This document shows, piece after piece, positions 1 to 8,240 of a DNA stretch of 64,000 nucleotides. This stretch comes from Comamonadaceae bacterium PBBC2 (lineage in GTDB: Bacteria > Pseudomonadota > Gammaproteobacteria > Burkholderiales > Burkholderiaceae_C). Position 1 is the stretch's first letter. The number at the start of each line of letters is the position of its first letter. The stretch covers positions 55,480-119,479 of the forward strand of contig NKIO01000002.1 in NCBI GenBank assembly GCA_002255935.1, given 5' to 3'. The position numbers were made by a program, and so were the translations under genes. The notes below the pieces were generated by a model. That model made no database searches. It was not told the origin of the DNA and worked only from the letters and a program-made list of their open reading frames with translations.

Positions 1-407
1 TCTGTTGCCTCAACCTCTTCGGGTGAGCTTGCATCCGGCAGTGTGGTGGCCAATTGCGCAATGGCTTTTTCAATCTCTGGCTTGAAGCTCGACAGGGCGT
101 CTTCAAACGAGCTGAGATCGGCCGCAGCTTCAGATGGCGCCTTGAGCGCCTTGACGTCAGAGCGGTCTTCTCGTTGGAGCAGCACATCGATGTCAAGACG
201 TTCATCAGTGCCGCGTTCATCTGCAGCGGGCTGCGCACCGGTGATGGGCGCCTGCGACGGCTCCGCAGACCAAGCGAGGATCAAACCCGTGCTGTCAAAA
301 ACATGTTGGCATTGGCCACAACGCAACCATCCCTTGGCGGCCTTGAGCTGATCAGGCAAGACCTGATAGACCGTGGCGCATTCAGGGCAGCGGGTGATCC
401 AATTCAT
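1..407 (-). CDS. Zinc-ribbon / DUF3426 family protein (N-terminal part)
   Basis: The reading frame starts at an ATG at 407 and runs off the window edge without a stop, so only the first 135 residues are visible. The N-terminus carries two CxxC pairs (CPEC near residue 7, CGQC near residue 32), the MJ0042-type zinc ribbon. An acidic, low-complexity linker follows. In Burkholderiales a protein with this ribbon and a C-terminal membrane-anchored DUF3426 domain usually sits directly after prmA, as here. Its function is not established. The DUF3426 part is inferred from context because it lies outside the window. There is a 32-base gap to prmA on the same strand, so cotranscription is likely. Confidence 0.75.
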   Translation of the reverse strand, partial: MNWITRCPECATVYQVLPDQLKAAKGWLRCGQCQHVFDSTGLILAWSAEPSQAPITGAQPAADERGTDERLDIDVLLQREDRSDVKALKAPSEAAADLSSFEDALSSFKPEIEKAIAQLATTLPDASSPEEVEAT

Positions 408-439
408 GCCCTGATTGTAGTCAGGGCCAAGCCAGTGCC

Positions 440-1336
440 TCAAGCCGCGCTTGCGGGCTTTTGAGCGGTCATCAAAATCCAGCCGTCTTCCGAATCGGCC
501 ACTTCCAACTGCACCCACGGCGCATAGGCGGCTTTGAGCTCATCGGCTTGGCGCTCCAAAATCCCTGCCAGCACCAAGGCACCGCCGGCGTCGACATGCG
601 AGCACAGCAGCGGCGCCAAGACTTTGAGGGGCGTGGCCAAGATGTTGGCCAGGACCGTTTGGTACAGGCCCTGGGCCTGCTCAGGCAAGCCAGCACTCAA
701 GACGACATGGTTGGCCTCGGCATTGAGCACCGTCGATGTGACCGCGGCTTCGTCGATGTCCACCGCATCGATGCGGGTGGCACCGTATTTGGCGGCGCCA
801 ATGGCCAAAATACCGGAACCACAGCCGTAGTCCAGCACCCGCTGGTCTTTGACCTTGTTGCGCGCGATCCAGCGCAGGCACATGCGGGTGGTCGGGTGTG
901 TTCCCGTGCCAAAAGCCAGACCGGGGTCCAGACGGATGATCTGTTTGGCTTGGGCAGGCGGCTCGTGCCAAGTGGGCACGATCCAGAACTCGGGCGTCAC
1001 CTCCACCGGCGCAAACTGGGATTGGGTCAAACGCACCCAGTCCTGATCGGCCACCGCTTGGATGCCCAACAAACGGCAGCCCTCGAAAAAGTCTTGTGCC
1101 TGCAAAAGGGCCGAGGCCTCTTGAGCACCGGCTTCCTGGGCGAACAAGGCCACCATGCGGGAACGCTGCCAGCCGTCCTTGGGGGGCGGCATGCCAGGCT
1201 CTCCAAACAAAGCCTGCTCAGCAGGGGTCTGGGCATCGGCGTCTTCGACGGAAACACTCAACGCATCCAGGGCGTCGAGCGCATCGCTCAACACGTCAAC
1301 CCGATCTTCCGGGCAGAGCAAGCTCAGTTCAAACAT
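440..1336 (-). CDS. prmA: Ribosomal protein L11 methyltransferase
   Basis: 298 residues, normal for PrmA, a cytoplasmic SAM-dependent enzyme that trimethylates ribosomal protein L11. The N-terminal half is the substrate-recognition domain. The family signature DPGLAFGTGTHPTT lies at about residues 137-150, and the SAM-binding glycine motif LDYGCGSG follows near 168-175. A VLANIL segment further on matches the NPPY-like motif of this methyltransferase class. It starts 8 bases after accC on the same strand and probably ends the accB-accC-prmA operon, or continues into the zinc-ribbon gene. The identification rests on these motifs and the neighbours. Confidence 0.95.
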   Translation of the reverse strand: MFELSLLCPEDRVDVLSDALDALDALSVSVEDADAQTPAEQALFGEPGMPPPKDGWQRSRMVALFAQEAGAQEASALLQAQDFFEGCRLLGIQAVADQDWVRLTQSQFAPVEVTPEFWIVPTWHEPPAQAKQIIRLDPGLAFGTGTHPTTRMCLRWIARNKVKDQRVLDYGCGSGILAIGAAKYGATRIDAVDIDEAAVTSTVLNAEANHVVLSAGLPEQAQGLYQTVLANILATPLKVLAPLLCSHVDAGGALVLAGILERQADELKAAYAPWVQLEVADSEDGWILMTAQKPASAA

Positions 1337-1343
1337 AAAGGTC

Positions 1344-2693
1344 TCAGCGCTTGTGCTGGCTCAGCCAGTGTTCCAGATAGTGGATGTTGGTGCCACCTTG
1401 CATGAACTTGGCATCCACCATCAACTCGCGGTGCAGTGGGATGTTGGTGTTGATGCCTTCGATCACGGTCTCGGCCAAAGCGGTCTGCATGCGGGCCAGG
1501 GCCTGCTCGCGGGTGTCGCCATGGACAATGATCTTGCCGATCATCGAGTCGTAATTCGGGGGCACAAAGTAGTTGTTGTAGGCATGCGAATCCACGCGCA
1601 CACCCGGGCCGCCGGGCATGTGCCACGAGGTGATGCGACCGGGCGAGGGCATGAACTTGAAGGGATCTTCCGCGTTCACACGGCATTCAATGGCATGACC
1701 ACGGATCTCGATCTGCTTTTGGGTGAAAGGCAGTTTTTCACCAGCAGCCACCATGATCTGCGTCTTGACGATGTCCACGCCAGTGATCCATTCGGTCACG
1801 GGGTGCTCGACCTGCACGCGGGTGTTCATCTCGATGAAATAAAACTCACCGTTTTCGTACAAGAACTCGAAGGTGCCCGCACCGCGGTAACCGATCTTCT
1901 TGCAGGCGGCCACACAACGCTCGCCGATCTTCTCGATCAATTTGCGGGGAATGCCAGGCGCTGGCGCCTCTTCAATCACCTTTTGGTGGCGGCGCTGCAT
2001 GGAGCAGTCGCGCTCTCCCAGGTACACCGCGTTCTTGAACTTGTCGGCCAGGATCTGAATTTCGATGTGGCGCGGGTTCTGCAGGAACTTTTCCATGTAC
2101 ACCGCAGGATTGCCAAACGCGGCACCGGCCTCGGCTTTGGTCATCTGCACCGCATTGATCAGAGCCGCTTCGGTGTGCACCACACGCATGCCTCGGCCAC
2201 CACCGCCGCCAGCGGCTTTGATGATGACGGGATAACCCACGCTCTTGGCGATGCGGCGAATTTGGGCCGGATCGTCGGGCAATTCACCTTCGGAGCCGGG
2301 CACGCAGGGCACGCCTGCGCGGATCATGGCCTGCTTGGCCGAGACCTTGTCGCCCATGATGCGGATCGACTCGGGCGTGGGCCCAATGAACTGGAAGCCG
2401 CTTTTCTCAACGCGCTCGGCAAAATCGGCGTTTTCGCTCAAAAAGCCGTAGCCAGGGTGAATCGCTTCTGCATCGGTCACCTCGGCAGCCGAAATGATGG
2501 CCGGCATGTTGAGGTAGCTCAAGGGCGAGGCCGCAGGGCCAATACAAACCGCTTCTTCAGCCAACTTCACGTATTTGGCTTCTTTATCGGCTTCGGAATA
2601 CACCATCACCGCTTTGATGCCCAACTCTCGGCAAGCGCGCTGGATGCGCAGGGCGATCTCTCCGCGGTTGGCGACCAGGATTTTCTTGAACAT
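1344..2693 (-). CDS. accC: Acetyl-CoA carboxylase, biotin carboxylase subunit
   Basis: 449 residues, the standard length. It uses ATP and bicarbonate to carboxylate biotin on AccB, the first half-reaction of acetyl-CoA carboxylase at the entry to fatty-acid synthesis. The N-terminus ([14 protein letters not shown]) is the classic biotin carboxylase start. The ATP-grasp glycine loop GGGGGRGM is at 162-169, and [14 protein letters not shown], with the catalytic Glu/Asn/Arg/His residues, is near 290-302. It lies 16 bases after accB, so the two subunits are made from one message. Nothing is missing or unusual. Confidence 0.97.
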   Translation of the reverse strand: MFKKILVANRGEIALRIQRACRELGIKAVMVYSEADKEAKYVKLAEEAVCIGPAASPLSYLNMPAIISAAEVTDAEAIHPGYGFLSENADFAERVEKSGFQFIGPTPESIRIMGDKVSAKQAMIRAGVPCVPGSEGELPDDPAQIRRIAKSVGYPVIIKAAGGGGGRGMRVVHTEAALINAVQMTKAEAGAAFGNPAVYMEKFLQNPRHIEIQILADKFKNAVYLGERDCSMQRRHQKVIEEAPAPGIPRKLIEKIGERCVAACKKIGYRGAGTFEFLYENGEFYFIEMNTRVQVEHPVTEWITGVDIVKTQIMVAAGEKLPFTQKQIEIRGHAIECRVNAEDPFKFMPSPGRITSWHMPGGPGVRVDSHAYNNYFVPPNYDSMIGKIIVHGDTREQALARMQTALAETVIEGINTNIPLHRELMVDAKFMQGGTNIHYLEHWLSQHKR

Positions 2694-2709
2694 GAAATCC
2701 CCGTTTGGT

Positions 2710-3165
2710 TTATTCGACGATGAACAAAGGCTGGCCGTATTCGGTCGCTTGACCGTTTTCGCACAGGATTTGGGTCACGGTGCCGGACTTGTCGGATTCG
2801 ATCTCGTTGAGGATCTTCATCGCTTCAATGATGCACAGGGTGTCGCCTTCTTTGACCACCGAGCCGATTTGCACAAAGGGTGCGGCACCCGGGCTGGACG
2901 AGCGGTAGAAAGTGCCCACCATGGGCGACTTGACGGCGTGACCGGCAGGCGCTGCGGGAGCGGCTGGCGCCTCGGCGGCCGGCGCTGCAGCCACTGCCAC
3001 GGGGGCTGGTGCTGCGGCCAGTGGTGCTTGCTGAACCATCACGGGGGCGGCAACGCCCATGCTCTTGACGATGCGAACCTTGCCTTCGGCTTCGGTGATC
3101 TCCAATTCAGAGACATTCGAGTCTGATACCAAATCGATCAGAGTTTTGAGTTTGCGCAAATCCAT
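2710..3165 (-). CDS. accB: Acetyl-CoA carboxylase, biotin carboxyl carrier protein
   Basis: 151 residues. The C-terminal biotinyl domain contains the biotinylation motif EAMKI with target Lys117. The usual Met after the lysine is Ile here, which the family tolerates. Residues about 39-78 form the Ala/Pro-rich flexible linker that lets biotin move between AccC and the carboxyltransferase. The N-terminus [13 protein letters not shown] is typical. A GGAGG ribosome binding site sits 4-5 bases before the ATG. It is the first gene of accB-accC-prmA. The 155 bases upstream, down to the stop of the thioredoxin gene, must hold the operon promoter, but no hexamers were assigned. Confidence 0.96.
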   Translation of the reverse strand: MDLRKLKTLIDLVSDSNVSELEITEAEGKVRIVKSMGVAAPVMVQQAPLAAAPAPVAVAAAPAAEAPAAPAAPAGHAVKSPMVGTFYRSSSPGAAPFVQIGSVVKEGDTLCIIEAMKILNEIESDKSGTVTQILCENGQATEYGQPLFIVE

Positions 3166-3320
3166 AGGACCTCCATTGCGTAAGCCAACGTAAGCGCCTG
3201 AATTTACACCAATTTTCAGTAAAAACCCTCAAAAAACCGGCTATTCACCACCAATGCCATAAAAATCGATGCTCAAAACAAGTCTGCGGCAGTGAGCACA
3301 GTCAGCTCCAAGGCGCTTGA

Positions 3321-3890
3321 TCAGGCTTTTGACCAACTCGTTTGCCATTGCGCCAAGTCTTCTGGCGTCAATTGCCCAAGCTTTTGCCGCCAAATGCTGC
3401 CATCTGCATTGAAAAACACACTGAAAGGCAATCCGCCTGCCGAGTTCCCCAGCGACTTGGCCAGCTCAGTGCCGCCCAAACCAGCCAAGCCCACAGGAAA
3501 ACCCAGGGGCTGACGAAGCAAGAACTTTTTGACGGCGCTGGGCTGGTCAATGGCCAAAGCCAGAATTTCAGCCTTTTTCGCAGCATTTTCACGCCAAAAG
3601 CGATCCAGCAAAGGCAACTCCTCGACGCATGGGGGGCACCAGGTCGCCCAGAAATTGACAAGCAAAGGTTTGCCCATGAAATCCTTCATGGGCAAGCTCA
3701 AGCCAGTGGGGTCTTCGAAGCTTTCCGCCCAAAAAGCATGCTGATCAACAGGCCCTGCCGCCTGAGGTGACAAGCGCCACCATGCCAGCCCTGCGCCTGC
3801 CAAACCAGCGGCGGCGCCAGCAGTCCAAAGCCACGCGCGGCGTGAAGAAGTGTGATTTTGATCCATCATGTGGTGATTGTCTTTCATCAT
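3321..3890 (-). CDS. TlpA/ResA-type thiol:disulfide oxidoreductase
   Basis: 189 residues. A single hydrophobic segment (about residues 18-38) after a short basic N-terminus would export or anchor the protein, with the thioredoxin fold in the periplasm. The redox centre WCPPC is at 84-88, preceded by the strand LLVNFWAT typical of the TlpA/ResA/AhpC-TSA group. Members reduce or oxidise periplasmic cysteines, often in cytochrome c maturation, but the substrate cannot be read from sequence. Its start overlaps the stop of the upstream nucleotidyltransferase-like gene by 4 bases, so the two are probably translationally coupled. Confidence 0.88.
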   Translation of the reverse strand: MMKDNHHMMDQNHTSSRRAWLWTAGAAAGLAGAGLAWWRLSPQAAGPVDQHAFWAESFEDPTGLSLPMKDFMGKPLLVNFWATWCPPCVEELPLLDRFWRENAAKKAEILALAIDQPSAVKKFLLRQPLGFPVGLAGLGGTELAKSLGNSAGGLPFSVFFNADGSIWRQKLGQLTPEDLAQWQTSWSKA

Positions 3891-4468
3891 GCCAACAATG
3901 GCCTCAGCGCTGAGATGTCGCCGCGTGGCGAACGGCCTCGGGCATCGGGCAACAAAGCGCCGCGCAAGTCGTCCAAGTCATAAATGCGCAGGTGAACGCC
4001 AATGTCCTCGCCCAAGCCTGCGCAATAGCTGTGCAAGCTCAAGACATCGACATCCTCGCCGTGCATGCCACGCACCGTCTGGACTTCATAGCGCAGGTTT
4101 TGGTTGATCAATTCAATTTCGGCCGACTTCGGGTCATCGCAAAACAAGGCCAGATCGATGTCACACAAACGGGTGGCCCACCCCTGCCAGACCGCCCCGC
4201 CCAGATGGGGACGAAAAGAGGTCAGCCGCTCCATCCAGGCCAGGGCATGTTCCCGCAGGGCTTGCAATTCACCAGGCTGGGTGTCTGCGCAAAACAGCGC
4301 GATGTAGTCCATGACCTGCGATTCCACCTCCTCATTGGAGGGCAAGGCGGTGCGTGAAGGCAGCCCCAACTCTTTGAGCGCGCGGTGTTTGGCGGGGCCA
4401 AAGCTCAGCCCCTCTTCCACCACCAGCCGCGCGGCCGTGGCCGCGATTTCCAATGCGGTGTCGTTCAT
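3887..4468 (-). CDS. Putative nucleotidyltransferase-fold protein of unknown function
   Basis: 193 residues from the ATG at 4468. I do not recognise a named family. Residues 91-106 read GAVWQGWATRLCDIDL, which matches in spacing the G-S-x-A-x-G-x6-D-x-D signature of the MNT/pol-beta nucleotidyltransferase superfamily: a glycine loop followed by two acidic metal ligands, D103 and D105. A later EDVDVLSL could supply the third acidic strand. The first Gly-Ser is Gly-Ala here, so activity is uncertain. The reading frame continues antisense through mpl upstream of this ATG, but that part is a shadow. The gene is divergent from mpl and coupled by a 4-base overlap to the TlpA-like gene. Confidence 0.7.
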   Translation of the reverse strand: MNDTALEIAATAARLVVEEGLSFGPAKHRALKELGLPSRTALPSNEEVESQVMDYIALFCADTQPGELQALREHALAWMERLTSFRPHLGGAVWQGWATRLCDIDLALFCDDPKSAEIELINQNLRYEVQTVRGMHGEDVDVLSLHSYCAGLGEDIGVHLRIYDLDDLRGALLPDARGRSPRGDISALRPLLA

Positions 4469-4573
4469 GAGGTGGCATTGTGCCCGCTGGTCCGAACACC
4501 CCACATCGGCAAGGGCAGAGAAAGTCCACACTGGCGACCCATCATCACTGCGCAGCCCCCCTAAAATCAGTGC

Positions 4574-5944
4574 ATGCATATTCATATTTTGGGCATTTGT
4601 GGCACCTTCATGGGCGGATTGGCCGCGCTGGCCCGAGAAGCCGGTCACCGGGTCACCGGTTGTGATGCCGGGGTCTACCCCCCCATGAGCGATCAGCTGA
4701 GGGCATTGGGCATCGACCTGATTGAAGGCTTTGGCGCCGAACAAATGGCCTTGAAGCCGGACATGTTTGTGATCGGCAACGTGGTCAGCCGCGCCCGACT
4801 GCCCGATGGCGCGGCGAAATTCCCGCTGATGGAAGCGATTTTGGAAGCGGGCGCGCCCTACACCAGCGGTCCGCAATGGCTGTCTGAGCACGTGCTCCAA
4901 GGCCAACATGTGCTGGCCGTGGCCGGCACGCATGGCAAAACCACCACCACGTCGATGCTGACCTGGGTCCTGGAGCAAGCCGGTTTGCAGCCGGGATTTT
5001 TGGTGGGCGGCGTGCCTTTGAATTTTGGCGTTTCGGCCCGCTTGGGTGGTGGCCGGTATTTTGTGATCGAAGCCGACGAATACGACACGGCTTTCTTCGA
5101 CAAGCGCAGCAAGTTCGTGCACTACCGTCCACGCACAGCCATCCTCAACAATTTGGAATTCGACCACGCCGACATCTTTGACGACCTGACGGCCATCGAA
5201 CGCCAGTTCCACCATTTGGTGCGGACCGTGCCCGGCACGGGCCGCGTGGTGGTCAACGGCCTGGAAGAAAGCCTGACCCGAGTGCTGGGCCAAGGCTGCT
5301 GGAGCGAACTGCGCAGCTTTGGCAGCACCGTGAGCGACTTTGTGGCCGAAGGCGACCCTTCCCACTTCAAAGTGCTGCAGGCGGGCAAACCGGTGGCCGA
5401 AGTGCAATGGGCCATTGGCGGCGTGCACAACCAACTCAACGCGCTGGCCACGATTGCTACCGCTGAACACGTGGGTGTCGCGCCAGCCATGGCCGCGCAA
5501 GCTCTGGCCACTTTTGAAAACGTCAAACGCCGCATGGAAGTGCGCGGCACAGTGAACCACATCACCGTCTACGACGACTTCGCCCACCACCCCACCGCGA
5601 TCCGCACCACCGTCAACGGCCTTCGCCGTCAAGTGGGCAGCGCCCGCATCCTGGCGATTTTTGAGCCGCGCAGCAACACCATGAAGCTCGGCACCATGAA
5701 GGCCCAACTGCCTTGGAGCCTGGAAGAAGCCGATTTGGCGTTTTGCCACTCAGGTGGTTTGGGCTGGGATGCGGAAGCAGCTCTTGAGCCCATGGGCGCA
5801 CGCGCGCAAGTGGGCGCCAACATTGACGAGGTGATTGCGCAAGTGCTGGCGCAAGTGCAACCCGGCGACCACCTGCTGTGCATGAGCAACGGTGGCTTTG
5901 GCGGCATCCACGACAAACTGCTGCAAGCCTTGCAAGCGGGCTGA
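4574..5944 (+). CDS. mpl: UDP-N-acetylmuramate:L-alanyl-gamma-D-glutamyl-meso-diaminopimelate ligase
   Basis: 456 residues, normal for Mpl. This cytoplasmic Mur ligase reattaches the tripeptide recovered from old peptidoglycan to UDP-MurNAc, feeding wall recycling. The start MHIHILGICGTFMGGLA is the Mpl-type Rossmann loop, and the ATP P-loop GTHGKTTT is at 118-125. EADEYDTAFFDKRSKF and the C-terminal DDFAHHPTAI also match Mpl rather than MurC, which occurs separately at 21243-22652. It is divergently transcribed from the nucleotidyltransferase-like gene across 105 bases and followed 6 bases later by a transporter gene. Confidence 0.95.
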   Translation: MHIHILGICGTFMGGLAALAREAGHRVTGCDAGVYPPMSDQLRALGIDLIEGFGAEQMALKPDMFVIGNVVSRARLPDGAAKFPLMEAILEAGAPYTSGPQWLSEHVLQGQHVLAVAGTHGKTTTTSMLTWVLEQAGLQPGFLVGGVPLNFGVSARLGGGRYFVIEADEYDTAFFDKRSKFVHYRPRTAILNNLEFDHADIFDDLTAIERQFHHLVRTVPGTGRVVVNGLEESLTRVLGQGCWSELRSFGSTVSDFVAEGDPSHFKVLQAGKPVAEVQWAIGGVHNQLNALATIATAEHVGVAPAMAAQALATFENVKRRMEVRGTVNHITVYDDFAHHPTAIRTTVNGLRRQVGSARILAIFEPRSNTMKLGTMKAQLPWSLEEADLAFCHSGGLGWDAEAALEPMGARAQVGANIDEVIAQVLAQVQPGDHLLCMSNGGFGGIHDKLLQALQAG

Positions 5945-5950
5945 CATCGC

Positions 5951-6835
5951 ATGCCGAACAACAGCCACCGGCGACTGGGTATTGGCCTGGTCACCTTGAC
6001 CACGCTGATGTTCGCGCTGCTGGACACCACTGCCAAATGGCTGGTGCTGAGTTTGCCGGTGCTGCAAGTCGTGTGGCTGCGCTTCTTAACGCACTCGCTG
6101 TTTTCTTTTGCGGTCTTTGCCCCCAGCATGGGGCTGTCTCTGGTGCGCTGGCACCAACCCCGGCTGCAACTGCTACGCGGGCTGATGTTGGCCAGCATGA
6201 CGGGCATGAACTTCTGGGCCCTGCAATACCTGCAACTGGCCGAAACGGGTGCCATGCAGTTTTCCGTGCCCATCTTGATTGCTGTGCTCTCGGCCTGGTG
6301 GCTCGGGGAGAAGCTGGATGTCCGGCGCTGGGTCGCCATTGCCGCAGGCTTCATGGGCGTGCTGATCATTATCCGACCGGGCAGCCAAGCCTTCCACCCG
6401 GCCATTTTGCTGTCGGCGGGCAATGCCATCTTATATGCCCTGTTCAATCTGCTGACTCGCCGCTTGGCCAGCCAAGAGCATCCGGCCACCATGCAGCTGG
6501 CATCGGCCTTGGTGTCCACCGCCGTCCTCACCCCATTTGCCTTGTGGTCTTGGCAAACCCCCAGCACGGGCTGGCAATGGCTGATGCTGGCACTGGCCGG
6601 ACTCAGCGGCGGCGCGGGCCACTATTTCGCCGCGCAAGCGCACCGCTTTGCCTCAGCCGCCGTGCTCGGGCCATTTCTTTACCAGCAGATCCTCTACATG
6701 ACGCTGGGCGGCTGGCTGGTCTTTGACCAGGTGCCCGACCGGGCGGTGTTGCTGGGCGCCACCGTGGTGGTGGCCAGCGGCCTGTACCTGTTGTGGCGCG
6801 AGTTCCAAGTCAAGTCAGATTCTCAACCGGCCTGA
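5951..6835 (+). CDS. EamA/DMT-family inner membrane transporter
   Basis: 294 residues made almost entirely of hydrophobic helices, about ten by eye, in two EamA repeats. The length and layout fit the drug/metabolite transporter superfamily. Recognisable features are the first helix ending DTTAKWLV, the conserved proline-containing segment at the end of repeat one (IIRPGSQAF), and repeat two beginning after a Leu/Thr-rich loop. The substrate cannot be predicted: family members export amino acids, sugars or drugs. It follows mpl by 6 bases on the same strand and is probably cotranscribed. No terminator hairpin was seen before the converging aroG stop. Confidence 0.85.
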   Translation: MPNNSHRRLGIGLVTLTTLMFALLDTTAKWLVLSLPVLQVVWLRFLTHSLFSFAVFAPSMGLSLVRWHQPRLQLLRGLMLASMTGMNFWALQYLQLAETGAMQFSVPILIAVLSAWWLGEKLDVRRWVAIAAGFMGVLIIIRPGSQAFHPAILLSAGNAILYALFNLLTRRLASQEHPATMQLASALVSTAVLTPFALWSWQTPSTGWQWLMLALAGLSGGAGHYFAAQAHRFASAAVLGPFLYQQILYMTLGGWLVFDQVPDRAVLLGATVVVASGLYLLWREFQVKSDSQPA

Positions 6836-6891
6836 TCACCCGTGCACGACTGGGAAGCTGGCCCTCCAGGCAAGTCCCAAGCGAGAGCGCT

Positions 6892-8007
6892 TCAACGCGA
6901 GCGGCGCGCCTTCACCGCATCCGACAGCACCTGCAACACGCCCACGCTGTCGTCCCAGCCAATGCAAGCGTCGGTGATGCTTTGGCCATAGGCCAGCGCG
7001 TTCACATCGTCCTTGCCGGGCGTGAACTTCTGGGCGCCGTCCACGATGTGGCTTTCGACCATGACGCCGAACACTTGGCGTGAGCCACCGCTGATTTGTG
7101 AGGCGATGTCTTTGGCCACGTCAATCTGACGCTCGTGCTTTTTGCTGCTGTTGGCGTGGCTGCAGTCCACCATCAAGGTGGCGGGCAGTTTGGCGGCCTC
7201 AAGTTCCTTGCAAGCAGCGGCCACGCTGTCAGCGTCGTAATTGGGCGCTTTACCACCGCGCAAGATCACATGGCAGTCTTGATTGCCCTGGGTCTGCACG
7301 ATGGCGACTTGGCCGTTTTTGTGCACCGACAGAAAGTGGTGGCCACGGGCCGCCGCCTGGATCGCGTCGGTCGCGATCTTGATGTTACCGTCCGTGCCGT
7401 TCTTGAAGCCGATGGGCGCCGACAGGCCCGAAGCCAGTTCGCGGTGAACCTGGCTCTCGGTGGTGCGGGCACCGATGGCGCCCCAGCTGATCAGGTCACC
7501 GATGTACTGGGGTGAGATCACGTCCAGGAACTCGCTACCTGCAGGCAAACCTTGGCGGTTGATCTCGATCAGCAACTGGCGCGCAATGCGCAGGCCTTCG
7601 TCGATGCGGTAGCTCTCATCGAGGTAGGGGTCGTTGATCAAGCCTTTCCAGCCCACGGTGGTGCGTGGCTTTTCGAAGTACACGCGCATCACGATCTCCA
7701 ATGTGCCTGAGTACTTGTCGCGCAGGGGCTTCAAGCGGCGGGCGTAATCCAGGGCCGCTGCGGGGTCGTGGATCGAGCAAGGGCCAATGATGACCAGCAA
7801 GCGGTCATCCTTGCCGTGCACGATTTTCTGAATGGATTTGCGCGTTTGGGCGATCAGCGTTTCGGTGGGGGTGCCGGCGATCGGGAAGAAGCGGATCAAA
7901 TGCTCGGGTGGTGGCAAAACCGTGATGTCCTTGATGCGTTCGTCATCGGTCTGACCTGTGCGGTCGATGGCTTGGGCATTCCAAGCTTCTGTGTTTTTGG
8001 TGGTCAT
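6892..8007 (-). CDS. aroG: 3-deoxy-7-phosphoheptulonate synthase (class I DAHP synthase)
   Basis: 371 residues. It condenses phosphoenolpyruvate and erythrose-4-phosphate, the first step of the shikimate pathway to Phe, Tyr and Trp. Class I motifs visible are LLVIIGPCSIHDP, MRVYFEKPRTTVGWKG, RELASGLSAPIGFKNGTDG and MVDCSHANSSKKH. These include the conserved metal-binding Cys and His and the PEP-binding Arg/Lys residues. Which amino acid inhibits it allosterically was not deduced. It is preceded by a 24-residue leader peptide rich in Phe/Tyr/Trp codons and an intrinsic terminator, so transcription attenuation is very likely. The tldD gene lies upstream on the same strand. Confidence 0.96.
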   Translation of the reverse strand: MTTKNTEAWNAQAIDRTGQTDDERIKDITVLPPPEHLIRFFPIAGTPTETLIAQTRKSIQKIVHGKDDRLLVIIGPCSIHDPAAALDYARRLKPLRDKYSGTLEIVMRVYFEKPRTTVGWKGLINDPYLDESYRIDEGLRIARQLLIEINRQGLPAGSEFLDVISPQYIGDLISWGAIGARTTESQVHRELASGLSAPIGFKNGTDGNIKIATDAIQAAARGHHFLSVHKNGQVAIVQTQGNQDCHVILRGGKAPNYDADSVAAACKELEAAKLPATLMVDCSHANSSKKHERQIDVAKDIASQISGGSRQVFGVMVESHIVDGAQKFTPGKDDVNALAYGQSITDACIGWDDSVGVLQVLSDAVKARRSR

Positions 8008-8038
8008 CGTGGGTTCCTCAGATTAAAAATAACAGGTG

Positions 8039-8072
8039 AAAAAAAACCGCCGGGCTTTGGTGCTCCGGCGGT
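8039..8072 (-). terminator. Attenuator terminator in the aroG leader
   Basis: On the minus strand an 8-bp perfect stem (ACCGCCGG paired with CCGGCGGT, 11-base loop) is followed by eight T residues. It lies after the stop of the aromatic leader peptide and about 30 bases before the aroG ATG, exactly where an attenuator belongs. The upstream arm CCGCCGG (8065-8071) is also perfectly complementary to CCGGCGG at 8114-8120 inside the leader reading frame, giving a competing 7-bp helix that would block the terminator. Confidence 0.85.
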
Positions 8073-8094
8073 GTGTGTCGAGATGTTCGGGTGC

Positions 8095-8169
8095 TTATGC
8101 GCTCGCCTCTCGTCCGCCGGGGACTGAGAACCAAAAATAAAAAAAGTAAAAAGCGGTGCGCAAAGACAT
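8095..8169 (-). CDS. Aromatic amino acid leader peptide controlling aroG
   Basis: 24 codons from ATG 8169: after six residues the peptide reads FYFFYFWFS, with five Phe, two Tyr and one Trp among eight consecutive codons (F7-F14), then SVPGGREASA and a stop. Such a codon run next to a terminator in front of a DAHP synthase gene is the hallmark of ribosome-mediated attenuation, as known for the pheA, pheS and trp leaders. No clear Shine-Dalgarno motif precedes this ATG. The frame stays open upstream, so an earlier start is possible but would not change the control region. The peptide itself probably has no function beyond being translated. Confidence 0.82.
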   Translation of the reverse strand: MSLRTAFYFFYFWFSVPGGREASA

Positions 8170-8240
8170 GGCATTCAATGTATCACAGCCAAATGACAGT
8201 TTCTGACAGCCGGCCTTGAGGACAAACCCGAACAAGCGCA

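Noticed and set aside
1155..2723. Long plus-strand open frame of 522 codons opposite accC
   Set aside because: Entirely antisense to accC and the end of accB, with His/Gly-rich shadow composition and no recognisable motif; GC-rich coding DNA often leaves the antisense frame open.
4469..5749. Upstream extension of the nucleotidyltransferase-like frame across mpl
   Set aside because: Antisense to mpl; only the part after the ATG at 4468 looks like a protein, and mpl motifs are unambiguous.
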